The position numbers were made by a program, and so were the translations under genes. A stretch of DNA of 61,994 bases from JBJXFE01 sp046153875. GTDB lineage: Bacteria > Planctomycetota > Phycisphaerae > Phycisphaerales > UBA1924. Location of the stretch: contig JBJXFE010000046.1 in NCBI GenBank assembly GCA_046153875.1, positions 1 through 61,994 on the forward strand. Direction: 5' to 3'. Shown piece by piece: positions 1 through 11,800 of the stretch (the first letter of the stretch is position 1; every line of letters begins with the position of its first letter). The notes beneath the pieces were generated by a model. That model was not told the DNA's origin and ran no database searches. It saw only the letters and a program-made list of their open reading frames with translations.

Positions 1-243
1 GTGTCGCTGATGGACAACTCCTGCAGCGTGCGGGTCAGCGGCGACTGCAACCGCGGATGGCAGCCCAACTCGCCGACGAGCGCCGCCGCGTCCAACTGCG
101 TCTACACGCCGGACGCGTGGGAGCCCCCGACACCGACTGGGATTCCGGAGAACATCCCCTACGGGTACTACCGCTGGACGCGCGGATTCAACGTCGGCGT
201 GGACTACCGGGGCACCGAGATCAACACCGGGCAGCTGCCGTAA
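1..243 (+). CDS. 3' end of a protein of unknown function (truncated by window edge)
   Basis: Only the last 80 residues are visible. The frame is open to base 1 and stops with TAA at 241-243. The fragment is polar and rich in Pro, Tyr, Trp and Asn, has two Cys close together (CSVRVSGDC), and has no membrane segment. This would fit the end of a secreted or surface protein, but I do not recognise a family. A strong intrinsic terminator follows 31 bases after the stop, so this is the last gene of its transcript. Base 1 is a GTG but nothing shows that it is the true start. Confidence 0.55.
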   Translation: MSLMDNSCSVRVSGDCNRGWQPNSPTSAAASNCVYTPDAWEPPTPTGIPENIPYGYYRWTRGFNVGVDYRGTEINTGQLP

Positions 244-273
244 CACCCGTTTACGATCGGATGCATCCCCTAC

Positions 274-302
274 ACGCCCCGGCCCGTCGCCGGGGCGTTT
301 TT
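274..302 (+). terminator. Rho-independent terminator
   Basis: A perfect 9-bp stem (ACGCCCCGG at 274-282 pairing with 290-298) with a 7-base loop is followed by a T run at 298-302. It sits just after the stop of the unknown gene at 1-243 and before serA. Confidence 0.85.
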
Positions 303-375
303 CATGCGCCGCCGCGCGCGCGGTCGCGGCATACGATCCCGCGCCGTGGTCGGGCGACCCCTCGGGAGACGCCGC

Positions 376-1425
376 GTGAAGGTGCTCATCGCGGACAAGT
401 TTGAGAAGGCGGGCATCGACGGGCTCAAGGCCCTTGGGTGCGCCGTGCTGAACGAGCCAGGCGCCGGGGCCGACGGTCTTGGGGCCGCGCTGGCGGCGCA
501 CACTCCCGACGCCCTCGTGGTGCGATCGTCGAAGGTGCCCGCGGCGGCGATCGCGGGCGCGCGGGGCCTGAAGCTGATCGTGCGTGCCGGCTCGGGTGTG
601 GACAACGTCGACGTGCCCGCAGCGACGGCCGCGGGCATCGCGGTCTGCAACTGCCCGGGGATGAACGCGGTGGCCGTAGCCGAGTTGACCATCGGGCTGC
701 TGCTGTGCTGCGACCGGAGGATCCCGGACCAGACGATCGACGCCCGCGCGGGCCGCTGGAACAAGAAGGAGTACGCGAAGGCCCGGGGGCTCAAGGGGCT
801 CACCCTCGGCGTCATCGGCGTGGGCGCGATCGGACGCGCGGTCATCAAGCGGGCCGTCGCGTTCGAGATGCGGGTGTTGGCGTGGTCGCGCGGGATCACC
901 CGCGAGCACGCCCACGACCTCGGGGCCGAGTGGGGCGGGACGGACACGCCGGCGCTCCACGCCCTGGCCGCGAAGTGCGACGCGATCACCGTCCACCTGC
1001 CCGCGACGGACAGCACGAAGAAGCTCATCGGGCGCGAGTTCCTCGCGGCCATGAAGCCCGGGGCGTACCTGGTCAACACGTCGCGCGGCAGCCTGGTGGA
1101 CGAGGCCGCGCTCCGCGAAGCGATCACCGCCAAGGGCATCCGCGCGGCGCTGGACGTCTACGAGGCGCAGCCCGCCGCCACCGAGGGCCCGTGGGACTGC
1201 CCCACCGCGAAGCTGCCCTGGACCGTCTGCACGCACCACGCGGGCGCGAGCACGGACCAGGCTCAAGCGGCGGTCGCGGACGAGGTGGTGCGGATCGTGC
1301 GGGTCTTCCGCGACACGGGGCGGGCCGAAAACTGCGTGAACGAGGCGGACCTGGGCGGCGCCAAGGGCACGTCCGGCGGGGTCAGCGTGGTGCGGGGAGT
1401 TCCCGCGGGAGCGAGGGCGACATGA
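376..1425 (+). CDS. serA: D-3-phosphoglycerate dehydrogenase-like 2-hydroxyacid dehydrogenase
   Basis: Predicted NAD-dependent oxidation of 3-phosphoglycerate, the first step of serine synthesis. The protein has 349 residues and belongs to the D-isomer-specific 2-hydroxyacid dehydrogenase family. It shows the Rossmann motif GVIGVGAIGRA, the arginine signature TSRGSLVDEAAL and a C-terminal histidine in THHAGAS. It is the short form without a C-terminal ACT regulatory domain, so feedback by serine through ACT is not expected. The GTG start at 376 is chosen because the typical N-terminus MKVLIADKF begins there and GGGAG lies just upstream. A longer reading frame from 304 would add an Arg-rich tail not seen in the family. 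The stop overlaps the serC start as ATGA, which supports translational coupling and the serine role over a general hydroxyacid role. Confidence 0.88.
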   Translation: MKVLIADKFEKAGIDGLKALGCAVLNEPGAGADGLGAALAAHTPDALVVRSSKVPAAAIAGARGLKLIVRAGSGVDNVDVPAATAAGIAVCNCPGMNAVAVAELTIGLLLCCDRRIPDQTIDARAGRWNKKEYAKARGLKGLTLGVIGVGAIGRAVIKRAVAFEMRVLAWSRGITREHAHDLGAEWGGTDTPALHALAAKCDAITVHLPATDSTKKLIGREFLAAMKPGAYLVNTSRGSLVDEAALREAITAKGIRAALDVYEAQPAATEGPWDCPTAKLPWTVCTHHAGASTDQAQAAVADEVVRIVRVFRDTGRAENCVNEADLGGAKGTSGGVSVVRGVPAGARAT

Positions 1426-2570
1426 CGACGATGCAGAGCAAGCCGGCCGGCGCGAAGCCCGCCGCGACGGCCTCGGACCGGGTGTTCAACTTCTCGGCCG
1501 GGCCGGGCGTGCTGCCCGACGAGGTGATCCGCCAGTCGCAGGCCGACCTGTGGAACTGCGGCTCCAGCGGCATCGGGATCATGGAGCTTTCCCACCGGGG
1601 CAAGGTGGTGGACCGGATCTTCGAGGAGGCCGAGGCCGACTGCCGCAAGGTCGGGAGCATCCCGGCCAACTACAAGGTCCTGTTCATGACCGGCGGGTCG
1701 AGCGCGCAGAACTTCGTCGTGCCGATGAACCTGCTGCCGAAGGACCGCACGGCGGACTACGTCGTAACCGGATACTGGGCGCAGAAAACGTTCGAGGCCG
1801 CGGCCCGGTCGGGCGGTGCATGGGGCAAGGTCCACCTGGCCGGGACGAGCAAGGACACGAACCACTCGTATATCCCCACCCAGGCGCAGCTCAAGTTCTC
1901 CGACAACCCGGCCTATCTGTACTACTGCGCGAACAACACGATCTACGGCACGGAGTGGCACTACGTGCCCCAGTCGCCGAACGGCGCCCCGCTGATCGTG
2001 GACATGTGCAGCAACATCTTCAGCAAGCCGATCGACGTGACCCGCTACGGCCTCATCCACGCGTCGGCGCAGAAGAACCTCGGGCCCGCGGGGGTGACGC
2101 TCGTGATCGTCCGCGACGACCTCGTCGAGAAGGGGAACAAGGACATCCCCGACCTGCTCCAATACCGGACCTATCCGGGCGAGATCTCGCGACCCAACAC
2201 GCCGCCGGTGTTCGCGGTGTACGTGATGGGCCTGATGTTCAAGTGGATCCTCAAGCAGGGCGGGCTGGAGGCGATCGGCCGACGCAACCAGGCGAAGGCG
2301 AAGATTCTCTACGACGTGCTCGACGCGTCGCGGTTCTACAAGGCCCACGCCCGCCCCGACAGCCGTTCGCAGATGAACGTTGTCTTCCGCTGCCCGACCG
2401 AATCCCTCGACGACCAGTTCTGCAAGGACGCGCAGAAGGCCGGGCTCGATACGCTCAAGGGGCACCGGGCGACGGGTGGCGTGCGGGCGAGCATCTACAA
2501 CGCGATGCCCGACGCGGGATGCCGGGCGCTGGCGGACTTCATGCGGGAGTTCGAGCGGACGCGCGGGTGA
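1422..2570 (+). CDS. serC: Phosphoserine aminotransferase
   Basis: Predicted PLP enzyme that transaminates 3-phosphohydroxypyruvate to phosphoserine, the second step of serine synthesis. It may also serve pyridoxal phosphate synthesis. It has 382 residues, slightly longer than the usual 360 because of an N-terminal extension of about 20 residues. The family start FNFSAGPGVLP is seen at residues 22-32, MTGGSSAQN near 89-97, and the Schiff-base lysine is K218 in SAQKNLGPAG. Its ATG overlaps the serA stop by four bases, so the two are an operon for the 3-phosphoglycerate to phosphoserine branch. The phosphatase serB is not in this window. The gene is convergent with the amidohydrolase that ends 15 bases away. 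Confidence 0.95.
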   Translation: MTTMQSKPAGAKPAATASDRVFNFSAGPGVLPDEVIRQSQADLWNCGSSGIGIMELSHRGKVVDRIFEEAEADCRKVGSIPANYKVLFMTGGSSAQNFVVPMNLLPKDRTADYVVTGYWAQKTFEAAARSGGAWGKVHLAGTSKDTNHSYIPTQAQLKFSDNPAYLYYCANNTIYGTEWHYVPQSPNGAPLIVDMCSNIFSKPIDVTRYGLIHASAQKNLGPAGVTLVIVRDDLVEKGNKDIPDLLQYRTYPGEISRPNTPPVFAVYVMGLMFKWILKQGGLEAIGRRNQAKAKILYDVLDASRFYKAHARPDSRSQMNVVFRCPTESLDDQFCKDAQKAGLDTLKGHRATGGVRASIYNAMPDAGCRALADFMREFERTRG

Positions 2571-2585
2571 CCGGCGATCGCACGG

Positions 2586-4361
2586 TCATCCGCCGGCGTC
2601 TCCCGTGAACACTGTCTCGCCGCCGATCACGGTCATCAGCACGCGCGTGCCCGGGATGTCCTTTTCGTCGCAGGTCATCACGTCGCGGTCGATGACGACA
2701 AAGTCGGCGTACTTGCCCGGTGCGAGCGAGCCCTTCCTGTCCTCCTCGAACGCGGCGTAGGCCGCGTCGAGCGTGAAGGCCCGCAGCGCCTCGTCGCGCG
2801 TTATTCGCTCCTGCGGCATCCACCCACCCACGGGCTCGCCGTCGGTGTTCTGGCGGGTGACGGCCGCGTAGAACCCCAGGAACGGATTGTGGCTCTCGAC
2901 CGGGAAGTCGCTGCCCGCGGCGATGCGGACCCCCGCCCGCAGCAAGCTTGCCCACGCGTAGGCACCCTTCGCCCGCACCCCGCCCACGCGGGCTTCTACC
3001 CATCGCATGTCGCTGGTGCAGTGCGTGGGCTGCATGGAAGCGATGACGTTCAGCGGCGCGAACCGCGTGATGTCCCGTGGTGAAAGGAGCTGCGCGTGCT
3101 CGATGCGGAACCGGGGCAGACCGTTCAGGATTCGCCTGCGTCCTTCCTCGTCGACGAACTGACCCTGCGCGCGACGCGCTTCGATCTCACGATGCGCCTC
3201 CAAGAATGACAGGTCCGGCAAGCGGGCGCGATTCGCTCGCTCGTACGCGTTCAACACTGTACGACTCCCACGATCTCCGATCGCGTGAGTGCAGACCTGG
3301 TAACCACGTTTCAGCGCGTGCTTCACTACGGCATCGATGAACGCCGTCTCGGCAACTGCCAGCCCCCTGTACGGCAGCCCGTCCGGGCCGGTCGGCCTGT
3401 CAGCGTAGGGCTCGAGCAGCCACGCCCCGCGCGAGCCCATCGCACCGTCGATGTACAGCTTGGCCGCGCGGCACGTGAACCGCTCGCCGATGATCGGCTC
3501 GTGTGCCTCGAACCACTTCATCGCGTGCGGCCCCGAGACCATCGCGTACACGCGCAGCTTGAGTCGCCCGGACTCGGCGAGGCGCTCGTAGAGTTCGACC
3601 ACCGCCGGGTGAATGCCCGCATCGTGGACGCCCGTCAGCCCGGCCGCGAGGCAGAGTTCCTGAGCCTTGAGGATCATGTCCTGGGTGTTCCCGCGTGCCG
3701 ACGCCGGAACAGCGTTGTCGATCAGGTCCTCGGCCACGTCCACGAAGACGCCGGTCGGCTCGCCCGCGCCGTCGCGCATGACCTCGCCCCCGGCAGGGTC
3801 GGGCGTGTCCTTCGTCACCCCGGCAGCCTCCATCGCCTTGCGGTTGCCCACGGCCGCGTGACCGTCCACGCGACGAAGCCAGACCGGGTTGTCCGGCGCC
3901 GCGCGTGAAAGGTCGTGGTGCGTGGGCAACTCGCGGCTGGGCCACGACTCGTGGTCCCACCCGCGCCCGAGGATCCACTCGCCGGGCTTTGCGGCCTTGA
4001 CGCGCGCGACGACGGCCGCGACGACCTCGTCGTAGCTCTTGGTGAGCGTCAGGTCGAGCATTCCCATCCGCAGCGCGCCGAGGTTGGCCATGTGCCCGTG
4101 GGCGTCGATCAGGCCCGGCAGGACGGTGCGGCCCTTGAGGTCTATCACCGTGACACCGGGGTCGGCCATCGCTCGGATGTCCGCGTCCAATCCCACGGCG
4201 ATGATGTGGTCACCGACGACGGCCATCGCCGCGGCACGGGGGCGGTTCGGGTCCATCGTGTAGATGTTGGCGTTGACGTAGACCGTGGCAGCGGGCTGGG
4301 CGACGGCGGGTGCAACCGCAAGTGCGAAAACAAACGAAGCGAGACACTGCGCGAGGAACAT
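2586..4361 (-). CDS. Exported amidohydrolase, YtcJ/AepA-like (Amidohydro_3)
   Basis: Metal-dependent hydrolase of the amidohydrolase superfamily with 591 residues. An N-terminal signal peptide (hydrophobic residues 8-20, ending AVAQP) suggests export. The N-terminal beta domain is followed by the metal-binding H88-G-H90 in GLIDAHGHMAN. Further landmarks are the LYIDGAMGSRGAWL segment, a histidine in THAIGDRG, FRIEHAQ and a C-terminal GSDFPVESHNPF with the catalytic Asp. These are the landmarks of the YtcJ/AepA group, whose substrates are mostly unknown. GGAGGT lies 7 bases before the ATG. It is the last gene of the leftward run headed by the mre region and lies 47 bases after polA. Substrate cannot be told from sequence. 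Confidence 0.88.
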   Translation of the reverse strand: MFLAQCLASFVFALAVAPAVAQPAATVYVNANIYTMDPNRPRAAAMAVVGDHIIAVGLDADIRAMADPGVTVIDLKGRTVLPGLIDAHGHMANLGALRMGMLDLTLTKSYDEVVAAVVARVKAAKPGEWILGRGWDHESWPSRELPTHHDLSRAAPDNPVWLRRVDGHAAVGNRKAMEAAGVTKDTPDPAGGEVMRDGAGEPTGVFVDVAEDLIDNAVPASARGNTQDMILKAQELCLAAGLTGVHDAGIHPAVVELYERLAESGRLKLRVYAMVSGPHAMKWFEAHEPIIGERFTCRAAKLYIDGAMGSRGAWLLEPYADRPTGPDGLPYRGLAVAETAFIDAVVKHALKRGYQVCTHAIGDRGSRTVLNAYERANRARLPDLSFLEAHREIEARRAQGQFVDEEGRRRILNGLPRFRIEHAQLLSPRDITRFAPLNVIASMQPTHCTSDMRWVEARVGGVRAKGAYAWASLLRAGVRIAAGSDFPVESHNPFLGFYAAVTRQNTDGEPVGGWMPQERITRDEALRAFTLDAAYAAFEEDRKGSLAPGKYADFVVIDRDVMTCDEKDIPGTRVLMTVIGGETVFTGDAGG

Positions 4362-4408
4362 CGGGCACCTCCCCGGTCCAGCGTACCACAGCGCCGCGAG
4401 AGTCGGGC

Positions 4409-7426
<3,018 letters not shown>

Positions 7427-7461
7427 GAGATTGAGTGGAGTGAAGGAAAACCGAACTCGTG

Positions 7462-8679
7462 CTATCGAGCCGGCGCGGACGCGGCGCGATGAAGCTCTCG
7501 AATGCGATCGGAGTACGCCGCGGAGGCTTCCGTCTGCCGCCGCCCCATCATCGCCCGGGCCGTCTCCATGAACCGGTCGAGCCGCCAAACCGAGTCGCCC
7601 CCGTCCGTCCGCCACGCGAAGGGCGCGACGCACCCGCTCGTGAACCCGGTGGTCGCGAGCATCGCCCCGGTGTGGATGACCGCGCCGGTCATGATCCGCG
7701 TGCCGATCGCGGCTTTGGCGTGATCACCGATGATCGCGCCCAGGAACGTTTCGCCGGTGGGTACCTCCGGCCCGCCGGGGGTTGCGCGGGCCTTCACCTC
7801 CCCATAGGTGTTGAGCAGGTTCGAGTTGTTCGTACCCGCGCCGAGGTTTACCCACTCGCCGACCCACGAGTCGCCGAGGTACCCGTCGTGGGACTTGTTC
7901 GAGAAGCCCTGGAAGATCGTGCCCGCGACCTCGCCGCCGACCTTGCACCACGGTCCGACGGCGGTGTTGGGGCGCATCACCGCCCGGTCGGCGATCGTCG
8001 AGTGCTCACCGATGAAGCACGGACCGACCAGCACCGCGCCGGGCCGGATCACCGCATGAGCCGCGACCACGATCGGCCCTTTCTCGAGATCGAGCGTCGC
8101 GCACGGGCAGACGCGGGCGGCGGGATCGATCCGCAGCGGGTGCGCACCGAAGACCACGACGCCGGGCGGGTGCGCCGAGGGCGGACCGGCCGCGAGCCGG
8201 GCGAGGTCGTGCGCCAGAGCGCGATCGCGGAATGTCCGCCAGTGCCACGGGCGTGAGAGCAAGTGCCCGCCGTCGAGGGTCCCGGTCACCACGTCCCGGA
8301 TGACCCCTGATGCACCGCGCGCCAGCGAAGAAGCGTGCGACCCGGGGATGTTGCCCGCGATCAGGTGCCCCGTTCCCGCTTCGAGGATCGCGGCCCGCGC
8401 CACGAGGCTCGGCGCCAGCGTGATCCCCAGCGGCGCACGCCCGTTCAGCGCGAGCACCGCCGGGTGGCCCGAGAGGTCGGGATTCACGGGCATCGTATGG
8501 CGCTCACGGGTGGTCGCGGCGAGCGGTTGCGGCACCACCAGCGCCCCGTCCGTTCCCAACTCGGCGACAATGCGCTCCAACGTCGTGCAGGCGCCCGTGC
8601 GCACGTCGAAGCTCGCCCGCAGGTCCGTGAGCGGCGCGAGCGAGCCGAGACCATCGTCAAAGACAAGGTATCGCGGCAT
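7462..8679 (-). CDS. GlmU-like putative sugar nucleotidyltransferase / acyltransferase
   Basis: A 405-residue protein that resembles the alternative GlmU group: a divergent N-terminal nucleotidyltransferase-like domain fused to a left-handed beta-helix acyltransferase domain. The N-terminus MPRYLVFDDGLGSLAPLTDLR fits this group rather than classical GlmU, which would begin with a GxGTRM motif. From about residue 190 hexapeptide-repeat features appear (VRPGAVLVGPCFIGEHSTI, NLGAGTNNSNLLNTYG). A role in making UDP-GlcNAc for peptidoglycan is plausible, and its place directly between the mre genes and polA fits an envelope role. The ATG at 8679 is preferred over a GTG seven codons upstream. I see no classical glmU in the window, so I cannot tell whether this is the main enzyme. 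Confidence 0.75.
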   Translation of the reverse strand: MPRYLVFDDGLGSLAPLTDLRASFDVRTGACTTLERIVAELGTDGALVVPQPLAATTRERHTMPVNPDLSGHPAVLALNGRAPLGITLAPSLVARAAILEAGTGHLIAGNIPGSHASSLARGASGVIRDVVTGTLDGGHLLSRPWHWRTFRDRALAHDLARLAAGPPSAHPPGVVVFGAHPLRIDPAARVCPCATLDLEKGPIVVAAHAVIRPGAVLVGPCFIGEHSTIADRAVMRPNTAVGPWCKVGGEVAGTIFQGFSNKSHDGYLGDSWVGEWVNLGAGTNNSNLLNTYGEVKARATPGGPEVPTGETFLGAIIGDHAKAAIGTRIMTGAVIHTGAMLATTGFTSGCVAPFAWRTDGGDSVWRLDRFMETARAMMGRRQTEASAAYSDRIRELHRAASAPAR

Positions 8680-8730
8680 CGGCGAAGTGTAGTGGAGCAC
8701 CGACCGATCCGGGCCGCCGCGGGCGCCAGC

Positions 8731-9315
8731 CTATCGGCGCTCGTACGCCCGCCGCGGCATCCCACGCGGCCCCAGCGTGAACCCGAACACCGGAGCCAGC
8801 CTCAGCAGCACGAACCCCATGACCAGCGCGACGACGCCGGTGTAGATCGACGCGCCCATCCGCCCGAGCAGCTCCGTCCACGTGCTCCAGACGACGATGT
8901 CGCCCAGCGCATCGCGGATCGCAAAGACCGCGACGATCGTGACGCCGGAGATGAGCGAGGCCGCGACGGCCAGTGCGGCCAGGGCCAACGGGTTACGGCG
9001 GATCATCATCGATCGCATCGCCAGCACAAACTGCCCCGCGACCAGGTACCCGAGAGCGTGGGGGCCCAGAACCGTGAGGGTATCGCTCAGGGTCGACGCC
9101 GGCCAGCGCCACGTGAGGTCCAGCAGCAGCCCGAGCACCAGACACGCCCACACGGCGTGATTGGCGGCCGCGCCCATCGCCACAAACACCGCGAGCGGCA
9201 GCAGAAAGCTGGGCTGGATCGTCACCGTGCGGACGTGCCAGGCGAGCTGCGGCGCCAGCCCGAGCTCCAGGCCCAGGGCAAGCCACGCGCCCACGGCGAA
9301 GGGCAGCCACCTCAC
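8731..9315 (-). CDS. mreD: Rod shape-determining protein MreD
   Basis: Small integral membrane protein of 194 residues, part of the elongasome that links MreB and MreC to peptidoglycan synthesis. It has about five hydrophobic segments, for example LPFAVGAWLALGLELGLAP at the N-terminus and YTGVVALVMGFVLLRLAP near the end, and a basic tail. Sequence conservation in this family is weak; the call rests on size, topology and position after mreC. The start is GTG and overlaps the mreC stop as GTGA, so the two are translationally coupled. Confidence 0.85.
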   Translation of the reverse strand: MRWLPFAVGAWLALGLELGLAPQLAWHVRTVTIQPSFLLPLAVFVAMGAAANHAVWACLVLGLLLDLTWRWPASTLSDTLTVLGPHALGYLVAGQFVLAMRSMMIRRNPLALAALAVAASLISGVTIVAVFAIRDALGDIVVWSTWTELLGRMGASIYTGVVALVMGFVLLRLAPVFGFTLGPRGMPRRAYERR

Positions 9316-10226
9316 GGCACGCCTCCGGGGCCGGGGGCCGGGGCTTCCTCGACCGGGATGCGCAGCACGACCTCGGTGAGGCGATCGAGCGAGTGGATCG
9401 TGGGCTCAACGACGACGATCGGGCGGAGCGGGGCCGAGCCGAGCGTCTGGATTTCCCGGACACGCCCGAGCACGAGCATCCGTGAGGTGGAGGGCCAGGT
9501 CTTGTCGGCCAGGTACACGACCTGCCCCACGGCGAGGGGTTTCGCGGCCGCCGCGCCCTCGCCGGACTTGTACTGCACCTGCCCGCGGAGCGTGCCGTCC
9601 CCCTTCGCGAAGAGCTGGCACAGGACGGAACGGTTCTCTCCCGCTTCGGGTGAGTCGTCGAGGATGATCGATCCGTCAATGGGGATCGGGGGTTTGCCGC
9701 GCTGCGTGATGAGCACGAGAACGCAGGAGCGGGCCGAGACCTGCTCGACACGGCCCACGACCTGCACGTTGTCCACGACGGCCACGGTGCCCTTCGTGAC
9801 GCCGTCGTTCGATCCGGCGTTCAGACGCAGCAGGTGCGACCCCGGGGGCCCCGCGGACCCGATAACGGCGGCCCGGGGCAGGCGGACGCCGGGCTCGGGG
9901 GTGAGCGCGCCGGCTTCGTAGATCACGAGACGGCGCTGCATCTCCGCGTAGCGCTCGTTCATCCGCTCGAACAACGATCGCCACAGGTCGCGGTCGGCTT
10001 CGAGCGTGCGGCGCTCGGCGTCGTTCATCGCGCGCGCGGGCCCGAGCGCCGCCGCCCCGAACCAGTGCGTCGCCCGCTGAACGGGCGAGACGACCATGCG
10101 CGGCAGGGCGCCCAGCGGCGCGACCAGCCCGCCGAGCCGGGCCGGCAGGAACGCGAGGATCACCAGCGCGATCACGCTCGCGGTCAAGAGGCGTTCGTGC
10201 GTGAGGAGGGAGCGTGAGCGGGACAT
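9312..10226 (-). CDS. mreC: Rod shape-determining protein MreC
   Basis: Bitopic membrane protein of 304 residues. An N-terminal transmembrane helix at about residues 13-38 is followed by a helical stretch near 65-100 (AERRTLEADRDLWRSLFERM), then the beta-rich MreC core with RLNAGSNDGVTKGTVAVVDN near 135-155. The C-terminal end is a short Pro-rich tail. MreC normally sits in the periplasm and bridges MreB and MreD to penicillin-binding proteins. The gene follows mreB with a 185-base gap and overlaps mreD by four bases. MreB, MreC and MreD together predict lateral wall growth and so a rod-like or at least peptidoglycan-elongating cell. Confidence 0.92.
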   Translation of the reverse strand: MSRSRSLLTHERLLTASVIALVILAFLPARLGGLVAPLGALPRMVVSPVQRATHWFGAAALGPARAMNDAERRTLEADRDLWRSLFERMNERYAEMQRRLVIYEAGALTPEPGVRLPRAAVIGSAGPPGSHLLRLNAGSNDGVTKGTVAVVDNVQVVGRVEQVSARSCVLVLITQRGKPPIPIDGSIILDDSPEAGENRSVLCQLFAKGDGTLRGQVQYKSGEGAAAAKPLAVGQVVYLADKTWPSTSRMLVLGRVREIQTLGSAPLRPIVVVEPTIHSLDRLTEVVLRIPVEEAPAPGPGGVP

Positions 10227-10411
10227 GGGCGTGGTGGAGGACGAGGCCGCGAACAGGGTGTCTGGTCTCGATTCTCAACGCGCGAATCGCAGAACTCAAG
10301 TCGGAACACAACCACGGCGGAGCACGGACGACGCGCGCCGCGTTGCCCCTGCGCACTCCGCTCCATCGTTCACGGTGCGCACGCCGGCCGAGCGTCGCGC
10401 GGGCCGACCGG

Positions 10412-11464
10412 TCAGGCTTCCTGGTCGTTCTCGAGCGTGGACTTCCAGTCCTCGATGTGCTCAAGGTAAATAGCGGTCCCCCGGGCGACGCACGTGAGCG
10501 GGTCGTCGGCGACGCGGACCTCGAGCCCCGTCGCCTTGGCCATGACCTGCGGCAGCCCGCGCAGGAGCGCCCCGCCGCCGGCGAGGGTGATGCCGTTCTC
10601 GACCAGGTCGGCCGCGAGCTCCGGCTCGGCACGCTCGAGCGTTCGGGTGACGGCCTCGATGATCGCGTTGACCGGCTCGGCGAGCGCCTCGCGGACCTCG
10701 CCGCTGCTCACCACGGTCTTGCGGGGGAGGCCCGAGATCATGTCGCGCCCGCGGACCTCGATCGCGTGGTCCTCCTCGACGGGGGCGGCCGACCCGGTCT
10801 CGATCTTGATCCGCTCGGCCGTCTGCTCGCCGACCATGAGGTTGTAGGTGCGGCGCATGTGGGCGATGATCGCCTCGTCCATGTCGTCGCCGGCGACGCG
10901 CACGCTTTCGCAGCTCGCGATGTCCGCCAGGGACATGATGGCCACCTCGGTCGTCCCGCCCCCGATGTCCACGATCATGCTCGCGGTGGCCTCGGCGAAC
11001 GGGAGCCCCGCGCCGATGGCCGCGGCGATCGGCTCCTCGAGCAGGTACGTGCGTCGCGCTCCCGCGCGCTCCGCGGAATCGAAGACCGCGCGCTTCTCGA
11101 CGGCCGTGATGCCCGAGGGGATCGACACGACGACGCGCGGCCCGACGATCGTGCGCCGGCCCGTCACCTTGCGGATGAAGTACCCGAGCATCGCCTCGGT
11201 GATCTCGAAATCGCTGATCACGCCGTCCTTGAGCGGGCGGATCGCGGTGATGGACCCCGGCGTCTTGCCGAGCATCTCCTTGGCGACCCACCCGACGGCC
11301 ATCCCGTTGTTGAGAACCTGGTTGGTCCCCTTGCGCACAGCGACGACGCTGGGCTCGTTCAGGACGATGCCCTGCCCGCGCACGGCCACCAGGGTGTTGC
11401 AGGTCCCCAGGTCGATGCCCATGTCGACGCTGAAGAGCCCGAGGAAACGGTCGAGCACCGCCAC
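10412..11464 (-). CDS. mreB: Cell shape-determining protein MreB
   Basis: Bacterial actin homologue of 350 residues, the usual length. Nucleotide-binding motifs are visible: phosphate 1 GIDLGTCNTLV (Cys replaces the common Ala), connect and phosphate 2 VDIGGGTTEVAIMSL, and the adenosine motif LAGGGALLRGLP. YLLEEPIAAAIGAGLP is the typical MreB segment. The GTG start at 11464 gives VAVLDRFLGLFSVDMGIDLG and has AAGGAA just upstream; a longer frame to 11629 would add an atypical basic extension. It is the first mre gene and is followed by mreC and mreD. Confidence 0.96.
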   Translation of the reverse strand: MAVLDRFLGLFSVDMGIDLGTCNTLVAVRGQGIVLNEPSVVAVRKGTNQVLNNGMAVGWVAKEMLGKTPGSITAIRPLKDGVISDFEITEAMLGYFIRKVTGRRTIVGPRVVVSIPSGITAVEKRAVFDSAERAGARRTYLLEEPIAAAIGAGLPFAEATASMIVDIGGGTTEVAIMSLADIASCESVRVAGDDMDEAIIAHMRRTYNLMVGEQTAERIKIETGSAAPVEEDHAIEVRGRDMISGLPRKTVVSSGEVREALAEPVNAIIEAVTRTLERAEPELAADLVENGITLAGGGALLRGLPQVMAKATGLEVRVADDPLTCVARGTAIYLEHIEDWKSTLENDQEA

Positions 11465-11800
11465 GTCAGTTCCTTCCCCGATCCATCGGGGGTCAAGGCG
11501 CCACAACCCACGATCCCGTGTGCAGACAGTATCGGATCGACGGAGTGTTTGCCAGTTGTCGGCAAGCGACAGGCGACGGAACGGGGCACGAAGCGGGCGG
11601 CGCGCCGGCGCCCGCTTCCGGTTCGCCAACGAAACCCGCCGGGTCCCTCGCGGGATGCCCGGCGGTTGCGGAGAGCGTCGGTTGAACGTGAGGGCCCGGG
11701 CTCTCGCCCGGGCCCGTCGAACCGTTCAGGGGAGGGGTGAGTGCGCCGGAGTTACCGCCCCGCACGCACCCGCTGCCCCACGGGTCTGGTTGTCGGAGCT
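11465..11800. other. 336-base gap between mreB and the coiled-coil gene
   Basis: No reading frame here looks like a gene. The stretch carries the mreB ribosome binding site (AAGGAA near 11470) and one perfect hairpin at 11692-11715 listed separately. It is the likely promoter region of the mre cluster, but no clear -35/-10 pair stands out in this GC-rich sequence. Confidence 0.5.
11692..11715 (-). terminator. Perfect 10-bp hairpin between genes, possible terminator or leader structure
   Basis: GGGCCCGGGC at 11692-11701 pairs perfectly with 11706-11715 across the four-base loop TCTC. Outer bases TGAAC and GTTCA can extend it. It lies 86 bases beyond the stop of the coiled-coil gene and well upstream of mreB. 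There is no T run on either strand, so it is not a classical intrinsic terminator. Confidence 0.45.

Noticed and set aside
438..1421. Frame open upstream of the serC ATG, overlapping serA
   Set aside because: It is the shifted frame of serA, Arg/Gly-rich; serC starts at 1422 by family alignment.
7427..7633. Longer polA start
   Set aside because: The added residues are Arg/Gly-rich and not seen in the family; MPTLYLIDGY is the usual first stretch.
11465..11629. Longer mreB start giving a 55-residue basic extension
   Set aside because: MreB proteins start close to the GIDLGT motif, and the GTG at 11464 has a good ribosome site.
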